Positions 52,573 through 62,099 of a DNA stretch of 64,000 nt are shown one piece after another. How positions within the stretch are numbered: position 1 is the first letter of the stretch; each line of letters opens with the position of its first letter. The notes under the pieces were generated by a model. It did no database searches. It was given only the letters and a program-made list of their open reading frames with translations, and was not told the origin of the DNA. The position numbers were made by a program, and so were the translations under genes. This stretch comes from Acetobacter malorum. Its GTDB lineage: Bacteria; Pseudomonadota; Alphaproteobacteria; Acetobacterales; Acetobacteraceae. The stretch is from assembly GCF_001580615.1 (NCBI RefSeq), contig NZ_LHZC01000054.1:62001-126000 (forward strand). The letters are read 5' to 3'.

Positions 52573-52593
52573 TATTCTTACATAATGAGAATA
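52573..52593. promoter_or_regulatory. Palindrome upstream of mbfA, possible iron-responsive operator
   Basis: TATTCT-N9-AGAATA (21 bases) lies in an AT-rich stretch 38-58 bases before the mbfA start. Its TTCT...AGAA form resembles the iron control elements recognised by Irr/Fur-family regulators in other alphaproteobacteria, which would fit control of an iron exporter. The match is by eye only. Confidence 0.45.
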
Positions 52594-52689
52594 TTTCGCA
52601 TTTTCAGAGCAACTGTGCCGTGGATTTTTCTACAAAAACAGATAAGGGCAGGATCATAACCTGACCCTACCCACATCATTACTGTCCCG

Positions 52690-52712
52690 ACAGAAAAAGA
52701 GTGACCTCTTTA
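52690..52712 (-). terminator. Possible terminator overlapping the ubiA stop codon
   Basis: On the - strand AAAGAG-GTCA-CTCTTT is followed by TTCTG. The left arm includes the last bases of ubiA. It is short and AT-rich, so moderate strength at best. Confidence 0.5.
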
Positions 52713-53627
52713 AAAGACAACCAAACCTACCAGCAGCGCCAGCGCCACCGCAAAGCCGATTTCCCGGTTGGCGCGGAACTGAGCCAGACACAAAGCCGGA
52801 TCAGCCGGATTGACCCCCACAACCTGCCGCCACAGCAGGAACACCGGCAGCAACAGGACCGGCCAAAACAGAAGCCCCACACCAGCAAGCAGGGCGGCCC
52901 CCGCCAGCAACACCACCATCAGCGCGTAACAGGTGCCAATAAAGGCCTTTGCCCGCCCAGCCATGAGGCGTGAGGTGGATTTCACGCCAATACGGGCATC
53001 ATCTTCCATGTCCTGAAAGCCATAGATGGTATCAAACCCCAGTTGCCAGACGATGGTTGCCGCATAAAGCGCAAGCTGCGCGAGGGAGAGATGGCCGGCC
53101 GCCGCCGCATACCCCAGAGGTGCGCCAAACCCGAAGGTAAAGCCCATGACCAGTTGCGGCCACCACGTAAACCGCTTGGCCAGCGGATACAGCGCCACCA
53201 GCACCAGCGAGGACGCCCCCAGAATCTGAGAAAGGCCATTCAGTTGCAGCAGAATTGACAGACCAATCGCCAGCAGAATGGCCAGAAACAGCACTGCATG
53301 CCGCATCCGCAGAGCACCGGAGGCCAGCGGGCGGCCAGCCGTGCGGGCGACCTGCCGGTCAATATCGCGGTCCCACATGTCATTCACCACGCAGCCCGCA
53401 GCCCGCATGACAAGACTGCCAATGCCAAACAGCACAATCAGGCGCACCCGCTCCGCAGCTGGCACACCCTGTGGCAGCAGAATCCCCCATATGCCGGGCA
53501 AAAACAGCAGCCATGTACCAATAGGCCGGTCCAGCCGCGCCAGCAGGGCATAAGGGCGCAGGGCCGGAGGCAGGCGGGCAATCCAGCCCGTCACCCGGAT
53601 GTCGGTATGACCGGAAGAAGCTGACAC
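52710..53627 (-). CDS. ubiA: 4-hydroxybenzoate polyprenyltransferase
   Basis: An inner membrane enzyme that attaches the polyprenyl tail to 4-hydroxybenzoate in ubiquinone synthesis. The 305-residue protein has the two Asp-rich motifs NDMWDRDIDRQVARTAGRPL and YGFQDMEDDARIGVKSTSRL, with about eight to nine membrane helices. The quinone feeds the membrane dehydrogenases and ubiquinol oxidases on which acetic acid bacteria rely. It is divergent from rsmE, which is a common arrangement in alphaproteobacteria. Confidence 0.96.
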   Translation of the reverse strand: MSASSGHTDIRVTGWIARLPPALRPYALLARLDRPIGTWLLFLPGIWGILLPQGVPAAERVRLIVLFGIGSLVMRAAGCVVNDMWDRDIDRQVARTAGRPLASGALRMRHAVLFLAILLAIGLSILLQLNGLSQILGASSLVLVALYPLAKRFTWWPQLVMGFTFGFGAPLGYAAAAGHLSLAQLALYAATIVWQLGFDTIYGFQDMEDDARIGVKSTSRLMAGRAKAFIGTCYALMVVLLAGAALLAGVGLLFWPVLLLPVFLLWRQVVGVNPADPALCLAQFRANREIGFAVALALLVGLVVF

Positions 53628-53805
53628 GATACAGGCGGTCCTTTAACCAAACACAGCAGTGCCGGGGGTATGCCATAAATTCCCCTCTGGCATGAACCTC
53701 TTTGCGCAGAACGGCATTACCGCCTAAACAACCATATCTTTGTGAGAACGATCCGCCGGACCGTGCCTCCCCTTCCCGTTGCAACCTGCCTGATAGCTGA
53801 ATGCC

Positions 53806-54564
53806 ATGAGTTCGCCCGAGCATCTTCCCCGTCTTTTTGTGCCGCAGGACGCCGCAGGTGGTCCGGCGGAAGTCGGCACGTCCTGCCTGCTCAGCCCGGC
53901 ACAGGCGCGCTATCTGGGCACGGTCATGCGCAAAAAGGCGGGGGATTCTGTCCGCGTCTTCAATGCCGGGATGGGCGAATGGCTGGCCAGTCTGGGCGAA
54001 ATTCGCAAGGATCGCGGGAGTCTGACACTCACGGAGCGCCTGCGCGCCCCATGTCCGCAACCAGACCTTGTTCTGGCCTTCGCACTGCTCAAGCGCGATG
54101 CGACCGATATGGTCCTGCGTATGGGCACGGAGCTGGGGGTTACGCGCTTCCTACCTATTATTACCGAACGCACCAATACCCACCGCACCAACCCGGAACG
54201 GCTGGCAACCATCGCCGTCGAGGCGTCCGAACAGTGTGAGCGGCTGGATATCCCGACCATTGCCGAGCCCTGCCCTCTCGCCAGCCTTCTGGGCGCATGG
54301 CCTGAGGATGCGCGCCTGTTTACGGCCATGGAACGGGCTGAGGACAGGGGTGTTTCCGTCCGCCACACCCTGCGGGATGCGCGTGCGGGTGATGGTCTGC
54401 TCATTGGCCCGGAAGGCGGCTTTTCCGATACGGAATGCCGCACTCTTCTTGCGCGTCCTGCCATTACCCCTATTTCTCTGGGGCCGCTGGTTTTGCGGGC
54501 TGATACAGCCGTTGCCGCAGGACTAGCACTTATGGGCGACGGCTTGCGCTCCGCTCAGGATTAG
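53806..54564 (+). CDS. rsmE: 16S rRNA (uracil-1498-N3)-methyltransferase
   Basis: A 252-residue SPOUT methyltransferase that methylates U1498 of 16S rRNA. The N-terminal PUA-like part begins PRLFVPQ and includes YLGTVMRKKAGDSVRVFNAG. The knot has LLIGPEGGFSDTECRTLLA and ISLGPLVLRADTAVAAGLAL, both diagnostic. It is followed by gshA after 72 bases. Confidence 0.96.
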   Translation: MSSPEHLPRLFVPQDAAGGPAEVGTSCLLSPAQARYLGTVMRKKAGDSVRVFNAGMGEWLASLGEIRKDRGSLTLTERLRAPCPQPDLVLAFALLKRDATDMVLRMGTELGVTRFLPIITERTNTHRTNPERLATIAVEASEQCERLDIPTIAEPCPLASLLGAWPEDARLFTAMERAEDRGVSVRHTLRDARAGDGLLIGPEGGFSDTECRTLLARPAITPISLGPLVLRADTAVAAGLALMGDGLRSAQD

Positions 54565-54636
54565 TCAGAATACCTTCACCTTCGTTCTGGCCCGCCTTCT
54601 GCTGCCGGGCTGTCTTTCAAGGAACAGTGATTTCTA

Positions 54637-56064
54637 ATGTCTCACGCCGATGCCCACGACGACACACCCGTTCGCTCAGTTTCTCAGCTGGCTGAGGTTT
54701 TTGCCAAAGGGTGTAAGCCCCGCGACTCATGGCGCATTGGCACAGAGCACGAAAAATTTGGCTGGGTGCGGCCGGAAGCTGCCTCCAACGGGTCCAGCCC
54801 GCAGGCTGGCCGTCCGGCTTATTCTACGCCGCCTTACAGCCCCGCCGGGATTGAAGACCTGCTGAATGGCCTTCAGGAAGTGGAGCCCGATGACTGGGAG
54901 CCCATTCTGGATGAAGGCAAGATTATCGGCCTGAAGGGTATTGAAGAGGCCAAAGGCGCTGGCATTTCTCTGGAGCCCGCCGGGCAGTTCGAGCTCTCCG
55001 GCGCCCCCCTGCAAACGCTGCATGAAACAGCGGAAGAGCTGGACAGACATTATGAGTCCGTGCGCCCGCTGGCCCGCAAGCTGGGACTGGGGTTCAGCCC
55101 GCTTGGCTTCCACCCGACCGCCAGGCGGGACGAGCTGCCGTGGATGCCCAAATCCCGCTACGCCATTATGCGCAACTACATGCCCAAAGTTGGCAAGCTG
55201 GGTCTGGACATGATGCAGCGCACCTGCACGGTGCAGGTTAATCTCGATTTCGGGTCCGAGCAGGATATGGTCCGCAAGATGCAGGTGGCCATGGCCCTGC
55301 AACCGGTAGCCACCGCCCTGTTCGCCAACTCGCCCTTCTTTGAAGGCAAGCCGAACAACTACCTTTCCAACCGCGCCCGCATCTGGACGGATACGGACAA
55401 TGCCCGCTCCGGCATGCCCGCCTGCGTGTTTGAAAAAGACTTCGGCTTTGAACGCTATGCGGAATGGGTGCTGGACGTGCCCATGTATTTCATCATGCGT
55501 GACGGCAAGATGCGCGATGTCTCTGGTCGCTCTTTCCGCGCATGGATGAACGGTGAGCGTCAGGATGGTCTGGAAGACGTCACCCCCACGCTGGCCGACT
55601 TTGAAAACCATATCTCCACCGCCTTCCCGGATGTGCGCCTCAAGCAGTTTCTGGAAATGCGCGGGGCCGATGCTGGCTCAGCAGAAATGATGCTGGCTCA
55701 GTCCGCCCTGTGGGTTGGCCTGCTGTATGATGATGCAGCACTTGAATCCGCCTATGAGCTGGTGTGTGACCGCCCGTGGGAAGATTACGTCAAGCTGCGC
55801 TCTCTGGTGCCGTCTCAGGCGCTGAACACGCCGTGGGGTCAGGGCACCGTGCGGGATCTGGCAGCCCAGGTTATCGGCATTGCCATGGATGGCCTGCAGG
55901 CCCGTGGCTTTGTGGATGAGAATGAGCGAGAAGAATGGGCCTACCTCGCCCCGCTGACCGCCATGGCAGCAGGCGGCCCCACGCAGGCCGAACGCTGGCT
56001 GGAGCGCTACTACGGGGCATGGAGCGGCGATGTGACGCGCATTTTTGGTGAAAGCGAGATCTGA
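54637..56064 (+). CDS. gshA: Glutamate-cysteine ligase (plant/alphaproteobacterial type)
   Basis: Makes gamma-glutamylcysteine from glutamate and cysteine with ATP, the first step of glutathione synthesis. The 475-residue protein is of the class 3 (plant/alphaproteobacterial) type: WRIGTEHEKFGWV near the N-terminus, GAGISLEPAGQFELSGAPL, YAIMRNYMPKVGKLGLDMMQ and VQVNLDFGSEQDMVRKMQVA. The start follows AAGGAACAG. The order rsmE-gshA is common in alphaproteobacteria. A strong terminator follows. Confidence 0.97.
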   Translation: MSHADAHDDTPVRSVSQLAEVFAKGCKPRDSWRIGTEHEKFGWVRPEAASNGSSPQAGRPAYSTPPYSPAGIEDLLNGLQEVEPDDWEPILDEGKIIGLKGIEEAKGAGISLEPAGQFELSGAPLQTLHETAEELDRHYESVRPLARKLGLGFSPLGFHPTARRDELPWMPKSRYAIMRNYMPKVGKLGLDMMQRTCTVQVNLDFGSEQDMVRKMQVAMALQPVATALFANSPFFEGKPNNYLSNRARIWTDTDNARSGMPACVFEKDFGFERYAEWVLDVPMYFIMRDGKMRDVSGRSFRAWMNGERQDGLEDVTPTLADFENHISTAFPDVRLKQFLEMRGADAGSAEMMLAQSALWVGLLYDDAALESAYELVCDRPWEDYVKLRSLVPSQALNTPWGQGTVRDLAAQVIGIAMDGLQARGFVDENEREEWAYLAPLTAMAAGGPTQAERWLERYYGAWSGDVTRIFGESEI

Positions 56065-56082
56065 TTCCGCTTCCATTTTTTC

Positions 56083-56118
56083 GGGCTGGCCGCTCCCCGC
56101 GTGCCAGCCCTTTTTTTT
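56083..56118 (+). terminator. Rho-independent terminator after gshA
   Basis: An 8-bp perfect stem (GGGCTGGC with GCCAGCCC) followed by eight T residues, just before the convergent MFS gene ends. Confidence 0.9.
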
Positions 56119-56130
56119 AACTGTTTTCTC

Positions 56131-57528
56131 TCAGGCCTTTTTACCAGCCAGCAACCGGCTGGAACTCAGCAGTGCCGCAAAGGTCGCCACACAGGCGGCC
56201 ATAAACAGGCATTTGAGCGCCGCCCCCTGCACAAACAGAGAGAAAAAGGCCGCAACCCCCATCGCCCCGCACGTCTGTCCGGCCTGACGCGCCACCTGCA
56301 CCATCCCGCTGGCCCCTCCGGCCCGCGCATGGGACGCCGAGACCATCATGGCGCGGTTATTAGGTGGCTGAAACAGTCCAAACCCACATCCGGCCAGCCA
56401 TGTCCGCCAGACGATATCAAAGGCGGTGGGGTGAGCAGGCATCATCCACAGCAGGAAAAATCCTGTCGCCGTCATCAGCAGGCCGATAGATGAGAGCACG
56501 CCGGCGGACACCGTATCGGCCAGCCGCCGCACCAATGGCGCTGCGGACATGATGCCGATTGGCCATGGCGTAATGAGCAGGCCCGTCGCAGCGGGGCTCA
56601 TCCCCAGCACATCATGCAGCGTAAACGGCATGGAAATGATGTAGAAATTGGAGGCGACAAAGCCGCAAAAGCCGGTCATGAACGCAATGGCAAAATCCGG
56701 TTTCGCCAACATATCAACCGGCAGAATAGGCTGCGGCAGCCCACTCTCCCGCCGAATCAGCAGCAGACCGGAGAGCAGCCCGACACCAATCAGAGCACAG
56801 GACAGCACGATGCCGGACTGATGCGCCAGCCCGTCCCCGCCCATCACCAGCGCACCAAAGGCCAGCATGCACAACACGCTGCCAGTAATATCCGGGCGTG
56901 CCGTGCTACGCGGTGTCGCTGGCAGAGAGCGAAACGCCATGAACAGGGCGGCAGCCCCCAGCGGCAAATTCACCCAGAACAACCAGGGCCAGGAAGCCAC
57001 CGTTAGAATAGCCGCAGCAGCCGTTGGCCCAAGTGCCACCCCCATGGCCACCACAACGCCATTCAGCGCAATGCCCTTGCCAATTTCCGCATGCGGATAA
57101 ATGTAACGGACCAGCGCAATATTCACGCTCAGAATGCAGGCCCCACCAATCCCCTGCAGCACGCGGGCTGCGGCCAGCGCGGGGAGTGTTGTCGCCATTG
57201 CACACAGCACGGAAGAACCAATGAACAGGACAATCCCGAACTGGCACATGCGCGAAAAACCAACCTTGCTCCCGAGGGCTGCCAGAGGCAGCAGAGAAAC
57301 AAGACTGGCCAGCTGATACGCGTTTACCACCCAGATTGACGCTGAGGAGGACGCATGCAGATCCCGCGCAATATCCGGCAGCGCCACGTTGGCAATGGCG
57401 TAATCCAGCAAGGCCATCAGTACGGAAAGGGACACTGCCAGCATGGCCCACGTCCGGGCGGGGCCAAACAGACCATCTGTGCTTTTTGCCTGGGGAGAGC
57501 TGCCTGCTGGTTGCGCAAGTTCATTCAT
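56131..57528 (-). CDS. MFS transporter, DHA2 (EmrB/QacA-type) drug:H+ antiporter family
   Basis: A 465-residue, roughly 12-14-helix transporter. The family motifs are LDYAIANVALPDIARDLHAS (motif D region, helix 1), GSKVGFSRMCQFG (motif A), RVLQGIGGACILSVN (motif B) and GVALGPTAAAAILTVASWPWLFWVNLP (motif C of DHA2 pumps). The start at 57528 is preferred, with AAAAGGAACG upstream; the frame is open to 57672 but without family similarity. It probably exports a toxic organic compound. No partner membrane-fusion or outer membrane gene is adjacent. Confidence 0.9.
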   Translation of the reverse strand: MNELAQPAGSSPQAKSTDGLFGPARTWAMLAVSLSVLMALLDYAIANVALPDIARDLHASSSASIWVVNAYQLASLVSLLPLAALGSKVGFSRMCQFGIVLFIGSSVLCAMATTLPALAAARVLQGIGGACILSVNIALVRYIYPHAEIGKGIALNGVVVAMGVALGPTAAAAILTVASWPWLFWVNLPLGAAALFMAFRSLPATPRSTARPDITGSVLCMLAFGALVMGGDGLAHQSGIVLSCALIGVGLLSGLLLIRRESGLPQPILPVDMLAKPDFAIAFMTGFCGFVASNFYIISMPFTLHDVLGMSPAATGLLITPWPIGIMSAAPLVRRLADTVSAGVLSSIGLLMTATGFFLLWMMPAHPTAFDIVWRTWLAGCGFGLFQPPNNRAMMVSASHARAGGASGMVQVARQAGQTCGAMGVAAFFSLFVQGAALKCLFMAACVATFAALLSSSRLLAGKKA

Positions 57529-57842
57529 CAGCCTGATCGTTCCTTTTCTGATACGTAACGTCTTGCGCCGGGGGGCTTCTGTGCCACCCTGAGCCCTAAA
57601 GGGAAAGGCCAAACAGGCCGCCATGGTCTTTAGAGGCGCGTCATCACGCAGAAGGCCGTCTGAGAAGCACACGTAATTGTGCGGACATTTGGAATATTAC
57701 TTATTTATTTTACAAATAAAGAAAATCTCTTTTTCTTGATTGGTTTTAGGGCTTACCGCCCCGGTTCCTGCCAGAACACAGTCCGGCAACGCCCCAAGCA
57801 AATGGTTGACATTCGTGCCGCGTCCCGCTCCATCCTCAGGGG
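57529..57842. other. Divergent intergenic region between the MFS and gntP genes
   Basis: A 314-base gap whose centre (about 57690-57745) is strongly AT-rich. It contains CTTATTT...AAATAAAG and AAGAAAA...TTTTCTT, two short dyads that could bind a regulator. TTGACA at about 57803 could be a -35 box for gntP, but I see no convincing -10. No gene or RNA is evident. Confidence 0.4.
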
Positions 57843-59186
57843 ATGACGCCCTTACTCGCCTCTGGCCTGACAGCCGCCGCCATCGTCCTGCTCATGCTCC
57901 TTATTGGCGTGGCGCGCCTCAACCCTTTCGTCACACTCTTTGTTGTGTCTATCGGGCTGGCTCTGGCTACAGGCATGCCAACCGAGCAGGCCATTGCCTC
58001 CTTTGAAAACGGCATGGGCCATGTGCTGGGGCATGTGGCAGGCGTTGTCGCACTTGGCACCATGCTGGGGAAAATTCTGGCTGAAACCGGGGGTGCGGAT
58101 CAGATCGCCCTGACCATCTCCCGCCTTGCCGGAAAAAAGCGGCTGAACTGGGCCATGATGGTCATTGGCCTGCTGGTCGGGCTGCCGGTGTTTTTTGAAG
58201 TCGGGTTTGTGCTGCTTATCCCGCTCGTCATCATCCTGTCCCGCCGGAATAATCTGCCGCTACCCGTGCTGGCGTTCCCTATGGCAGCAGCCCTTTCTGT
58301 CACGCACGCCATGGTGCCCCCGCACCCTGCCACCCTGCTGGCCATTACCGCCTACCATGCAAATACAGCCCGCACGCTGTTCTGGGGGATTGTGATTGGC
58401 ACGCCCATCGCAGCGCTCGCCGGGCCAGTTTACACGTGGTACATCGCGCCCCGCATTGGCCCGCTGGCCCCCACTGCGCTGGAAGCCCAGTTTACCGGGC
58501 GGATTGAGCACGACAAACTCCCCTCTTTTGCACTCTCCTGCGCAACTTTGCTGATGCCCGTCGTCCTGATGCTGGGTGGCGCGCTGGCGGAACTCCTCTG
58601 GCCTGCAACCGCCCTGCCTTACCGAGTTCTGCATTTTCTCGGCAACACGGACATCGCCCTGCTGGTTGCGACGTTGATGTCCTTCTGGCTGATGGGGAGC
58701 CTGAGCGGCCTATCCCGCGAGACGATCCTTCGCTTCAGCAACGAGTGCTTGGCACCCACAGCCACCATCATGCTGCTGATTGGCGCAGGCGGTGGCTTTG
58801 GGCGGGAGCTGATTGACAGCGGTCTGTCTCACTCCATCACAAATCTGGCGCTGGGAGCCCATGTGCCGTTGCTGGTTCTGGCATGGATGCTGGCGCTGCT
58901 GGTCCGCATTGCTACCGGTTCCGCCACCGTGGCCACCACCACAGCCTCCGGCATTGTCGGCCCTATTCTGGCAACCTCACACTCTGTCTCGCCCGAACTG
59001 CTGGTGCTGGTTACCGGGGCTGGCTCAGTCGGCCTGAGCCTGATGAACGATGCAGGCTTCTGGCAGATGAAGGAATATCTGGGCATGAACCTCTCCCAGA
59101 CCCTGCGCAGCTGGACGATGATTGAAACGCTGATTGCCATCCTCGGTCTGCTGATCTGCCTGCCTCTGTCATGGGTCATCCATTAA
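57843..59186 (+). CDS. gntP: GntP-family gluconate:H+ symporter
   Basis: A 447-residue polytopic permease. The GntP signatures are RLNPFVTLFVVSIGLALATG, ENGMGHVLGHVAGVVALGTM with LGKILAETGGADQIA, GLPVFFEVGFVLLIPLV, MVPPHPATLLAI and VATTTASGIVGPIL. It would import gluconate or a related sugar acid with protons, and acetic acid bacteria make and reuse large amounts of gluconate. No gluconate kinase is adjacent, so the exact substrate is not proven. The divergent partner is the MFS pump. Confidence 0.94.
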   Translation: MTPLLASGLTAAAIVLLMLLIGVARLNPFVTLFVVSIGLALATGMPTEQAIASFENGMGHVLGHVAGVVALGTMLGKILAETGGADQIALTISRLAGKKRLNWAMMVIGLLVGLPVFFEVGFVLLIPLVIILSRRNNLPLPVLAFPMAAALSVTHAMVPPHPATLLAITAYHANTARTLFWGIVIGTPIAALAGPVYTWYIAPRIGPLAPTALEAQFTGRIEHDKLPSFALSCATLLMPVVLMLGGALAELLWPATALPYRVLHFLGNTDIALLVATLMSFWLMGSLSGLSRETILRFSNECLAPTATIMLLIGAGGGFGRELIDSGLSHSITNLALGAHVPLLVLAWMLALLVRIATGSATVATTTASGIVGPILATSHSVSPELLVLVTGAGSVGLSLMNDAGFWQMKEYLGMNLSQTLRSWTMIETLIAILGLLICLPLSWVIH

Positions 59187-59194
59187 GGCAAAAG

Positions 59195-59226
59195 AAAAGG
59201 GCCTCATGTTTCCATGAAGCCCTTTT
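59195..59226. terminator. Bidirectional terminator between gntP and der
   Basis: AAAAGGGC pairs with GCCCTTTT, with an inner TCATG/CATGA stem after one mismatch. A- and T-rich ends serve both strands, between convergent gntP and der. Confidence 0.85.
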
Positions 59227-59239
59227 GAGCAAGCCAGCC

Positions 59240-60703
59240 TTATGACCGGGATTTCGTATTATACGGGTTTTTCGTACCCCGCGTTTGCAGGCGGATCGGC
59301 ACGCCCGGCAGATTAAAGGTTTCACGCAGCCCGTTCACCAGATAGCGCTTGTAATCTTCCGGTGTCTGCTCGGCACGGGTGCCAAAAATAACGAACGTTG
59401 GCGGGCGAGACTTTACCTGCGTCATGTAACGCAGCTTCAGGCGGCGGCCTTCCACCAGCGGGGCTGCATGGCGTTCCAGAGCCGCCTCAAACCAACGGTT
59501 CAGCTCACCAGTTGGCACGCGGGCGTTCCACACGGTACAAGCCTCACGCACGGCCGGCAGAAGCCGATGGACGGACGCACCGGTCAGCGCAGAGAACGTC
59601 ACTACCGGCACACCACGCATCTGCGCCAGAGAAATGCTCAGACGGTCCAGAATGGCCTGACGGGTGGCATTCCGGTCTTCCACCGCATCCCATTTGTTCA
59701 GCGCCAGCACACAGGCCCGGCCTTCCCGCTCAATCAGACGGGCAATCTGCAAATCCTGCTCATGCACACCCAGCGTGGCGTCCAGAACCAGCACCGCCAC
59801 TTCCGCCATTTTCAGGGCTTCAATGGAGGCTGAGACTGACATTTTTTCCAGTGCTTCATCAATCCGCGCCTTACGACGCAGACCGGCGGTATCCACAACC
59901 TCGAACACATCGCCTTCATCATGCAGCGTCACCGCCACAGAATCGCGCGTCAGGCCGGGTTCCGGGCCGGTAATCATCCGCTCTTCACCCAGCAGGGCGT
60001 TCAGCAGGGTAGATTTCCCGGCATTCGGGCGGCCTACAATGGCAATGCGGATCGGGCCGGGCGGTCGGGCAGGAAGAACGATTTCCGCGTCCGGGTCCAG
60101 TGCGTCCGCATCAGCTTCGAACACATCGTCGTCGTCTTCAAACTCTGCTTCGGGTTCCGGCGGCAGATGTTCGACAATTTCACCCATCAGGTCGGACAGG
60201 CCTTCCCCATGCTCGGCAGAAACCGCAACCGGTTCGCCCAGCCCCAGAGAATAGGCTTCCATTGCAGAGGCCGCACCGCCACGGCCTTCGGCCTTGTTGG
60301 CCACCAGCATAACCGGACGCCCCTGCTTACGCACCCAGGCCGCAAAATGCTCATCCGCGGGGGTAATGCCAGCACGCGCATCAATACAGAACAGGACGAG
60401 CGCAGCCTCGCGCACCGCACTTTCAGAAGAAGCACGCATACGGCCAAACAGGCTGCTCGGAGCCGCTTCTTCCAGTCCGGCGGTATCCACCAGACGGATG
60501 GTCCGCCCGCGCAGCAGGGCCAGACCTTCCTTACGGTCACGCGTCACGCCGGGAGTATCCGCCACCAGCGCCTGACGGCGACCGACAAGGCGGTTGAACA
60601 GTGTTGATTTCCCTACATTCGGGCGGCCAACAATGGCGACCAGAGGGAGATCAGCAGAAGGTACAGGCGCAACAGGCCGCATGGGCCGCCGGCGATCAGC
60701 CAT
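59240..60703 (-). CDS. der: Double-GTPase ribosome assembly factor Der (EngA)
   Basis: A 487-residue GTPase needed for 50S subunit assembly. Two GTPase domains have P-loops GRPNVGKSTLFNRLVG and GRPNAGKSTLLNALLG, with NKWD in the second, followed by a KH-like C-terminal domain (RRLKLRYMTQVKSRPPTFVI). The linker between the GTPase domains is long and acidic (EPEAEFEDDDDVFEADADAL). The start at 60703 overlaps the bamB stop by 8 bases. An in-frame codon at 60733 lies further within bamB. Confidence 0.96.
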   Translation of the reverse strand: MADRRRPMRPVAPVPSADLPLVAIVGRPNVGKSTLFNRLVGRRQALVADTPGVTRDRKEGLALLRGRTIRLVDTAGLEEAAPSSLFGRMRASSESAVREAALVLFCIDARAGITPADEHFAAWVRKQGRPVMLVANKAEGRGGAASAMEAYSLGLGEPVAVSAEHGEGLSDLMGEIVEHLPPEPEAEFEDDDDVFEADADALDPDAEIVLPARPPGPIRIAIVGRPNAGKSTLLNALLGEERMITGPEPGLTRDSVAVTLHDEGDVFEVVDTAGLRRKARIDEALEKMSVSASIEALKMAEVAVLVLDATLGVHEQDLQIARLIEREGRACVLALNKWDAVEDRNATRQAILDRLSISLAQMRGVPVVTFSALTGASVHRLLPAVREACTVWNARVPTGELNRWFEAALERHAAPLVEGRRLKLRYMTQVKSRPPTFVIFGTRAEQTPEDYKRYLVNGLRETFNLPGVPIRLQTRGTKNPYNTKSRS

Positions 60704-62093
60704 AAGAGCGAAGCTTTCCGTCGTTGGTGACAATCAGCAACTGCTCATCAACAACAATTGGGGGAACAAAAGAAACCTGATCCGTGGAATCCACGGAGAT
60801 GATAGCGCCGGTTGTCGGGTTGACGCGGGCAATACCATTGCCCGGCATGGTGCTGACGCACACAAGCTGGCCACCCGCCATGACCGGACCAATCCATGTC
60901 ACAATATTTTTGCTGACATCAACGCGCTCAAACCGGCGGAGCTGCGTAATCCAGCGCACATGGCCAGAGAGGCGGTCGATACAGGCCAGCTGATCATCCT
61001 GAGACAGCACATAGAGCCAGTCACCCACGCACAGCAGGCTGTTCTGGCTCCCAACGGCACGCTCCCACAGGCGGCGGCCCGTACGGATATCCACCGCAGC
61101 CAGAACCTGCGCCATGCTGACAGCGTAAACCGTGCTGTCCACCACCACCGGCAGCCCACGCACACAGGTCAGATTCAGCGTGCTGGCCTGACTGCCGACG
61201 TTGCCGAGCATATCGCTCCAGACAATCTCGCCACTCTCTGCGCGGAAGGCCACAAGGTCGCCCCCGCCAAAGCCAGCGACCACAACACCATTGACCACAG
61301 CCGGAGCCGGCTGACCGAACACGGTCGTATCTGCCGCGGTTGCCGTGTATGACCACAGCTGGTTGCCGGTTGCGGCATCCAGCGCAAACAGGCGCTCATC
61401 AATGGTGGCAAAGAACACGCGGCCATCTGCAATGGTCGGTGCAGAGCGGCCGGGCGTGCCGAAGTCGGAACGCCACTTCACCTTGCCTGTCGCGGCATTC
61501 ACAGCCAGCGCCTGCGAGATACCGTCAACAATATAGACCGTGTCGCCATCCACACCGATGCCGCCGCCAACATTGCTGGACTGGAGCTTTTTCGGTTTGG
61601 GGTTGATGGTCCACAAATGGGACATATGCGGCCAGCTAAAGGCCCGCACCACGCAGCGCGCATCCATGATGAACAGACGCCCGTTATGCACCACCGGCGG
61701 AGACTGGATCAGCCCGCGCCCGAAATCGCCCAGAGCCGCCCATGCCAGCAGGTCAGGCTCGGAAATGCCCGCGCCGATATCTTTCGTCCAGCGCGGATGC
61801 AGGCCGCCCCAGCGGTAGTTGCTACCAACGTGCGACGTCACGCGGCCCACCATGGGCCAGTCTGAAACCGAAATCGCTTCCGGCAGGGTAATGGCCGTAT
61901 GGTCTTCCTTATCAACCATCAGGCCCGCACCGGAAGACAGCACATTCGTGCGGTGACCCGCCAGAATGGGTTTTTCATCTTCATCAAACAGGCTGCACCC
62001 TGCCAGCACGGGCATCATGGCAGCCCCTGCCAACAGTTTTCTGCGCGCTACAGACGGACGACCAAAAAAACCGGAACGTGTTTTGTTACTCAT
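60696..62093 (-). CDS. bamB: Outer membrane assembly factor BamB
   Basis: A 465-residue PQQ-type beta-propeller lipoprotein of the BAM complex. A basic n-region with twin arginines (SVARRKLLAGAAMMPVLAGC) ends in the lipobox LAGC with lipidated C33. Propeller repeats include GKVKWRSDFGTPGRSAPTI, ATGNQLWSYTATA, SGEIVWSDMLGNVG and TGRRLWERAVG. The order yfgM-like, bamB, der is the same as in E. coli and supports the assignment over a PQQ dehydrogenase. It works with BamE, encoded at 30091-30651. Confidence 0.94.
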   Translation of the reverse strand: MSNKTRSGFFGRPSVARRKLLAGAAMMPVLAGCSLFDEDEKPILAGHRTNVLSSGAGLMVDKEDHTAITLPEAISVSDWPMVGRVTSHVGSNYRWGGLHPRWTKDIGAGISEPDLLAWAALGDFGRGLIQSPPVVHNGRLFIMDARCVVRAFSWPHMSHLWTINPKPKKLQSSNVGGGIGVDGDTVYIVDGISQALAVNAATGKVKWRSDFGTPGRSAPTIADGRVFFATIDERLFALDAATGNQLWSYTATAADTTVFGQPAPAVVNGVVVAGFGGGDLVAFRAESGEIVWSDMLGNVGSQASTLNLTCVRGLPVVVDSTVYAVSMAQVLAAVDIRTGRRLWERAVGSQNSLLCVGDWLYVLSQDDQLACIDRLSGHVRWITQLRRFERVDVSKNIVTWIGPVMAGGQLVCVSTMPGNGIARVNPTTGAIISVDSTDQVSFVPPIVVDEQLLIVTNDGKLRSYG

Positions 62094-62099
62094 GGTGCC

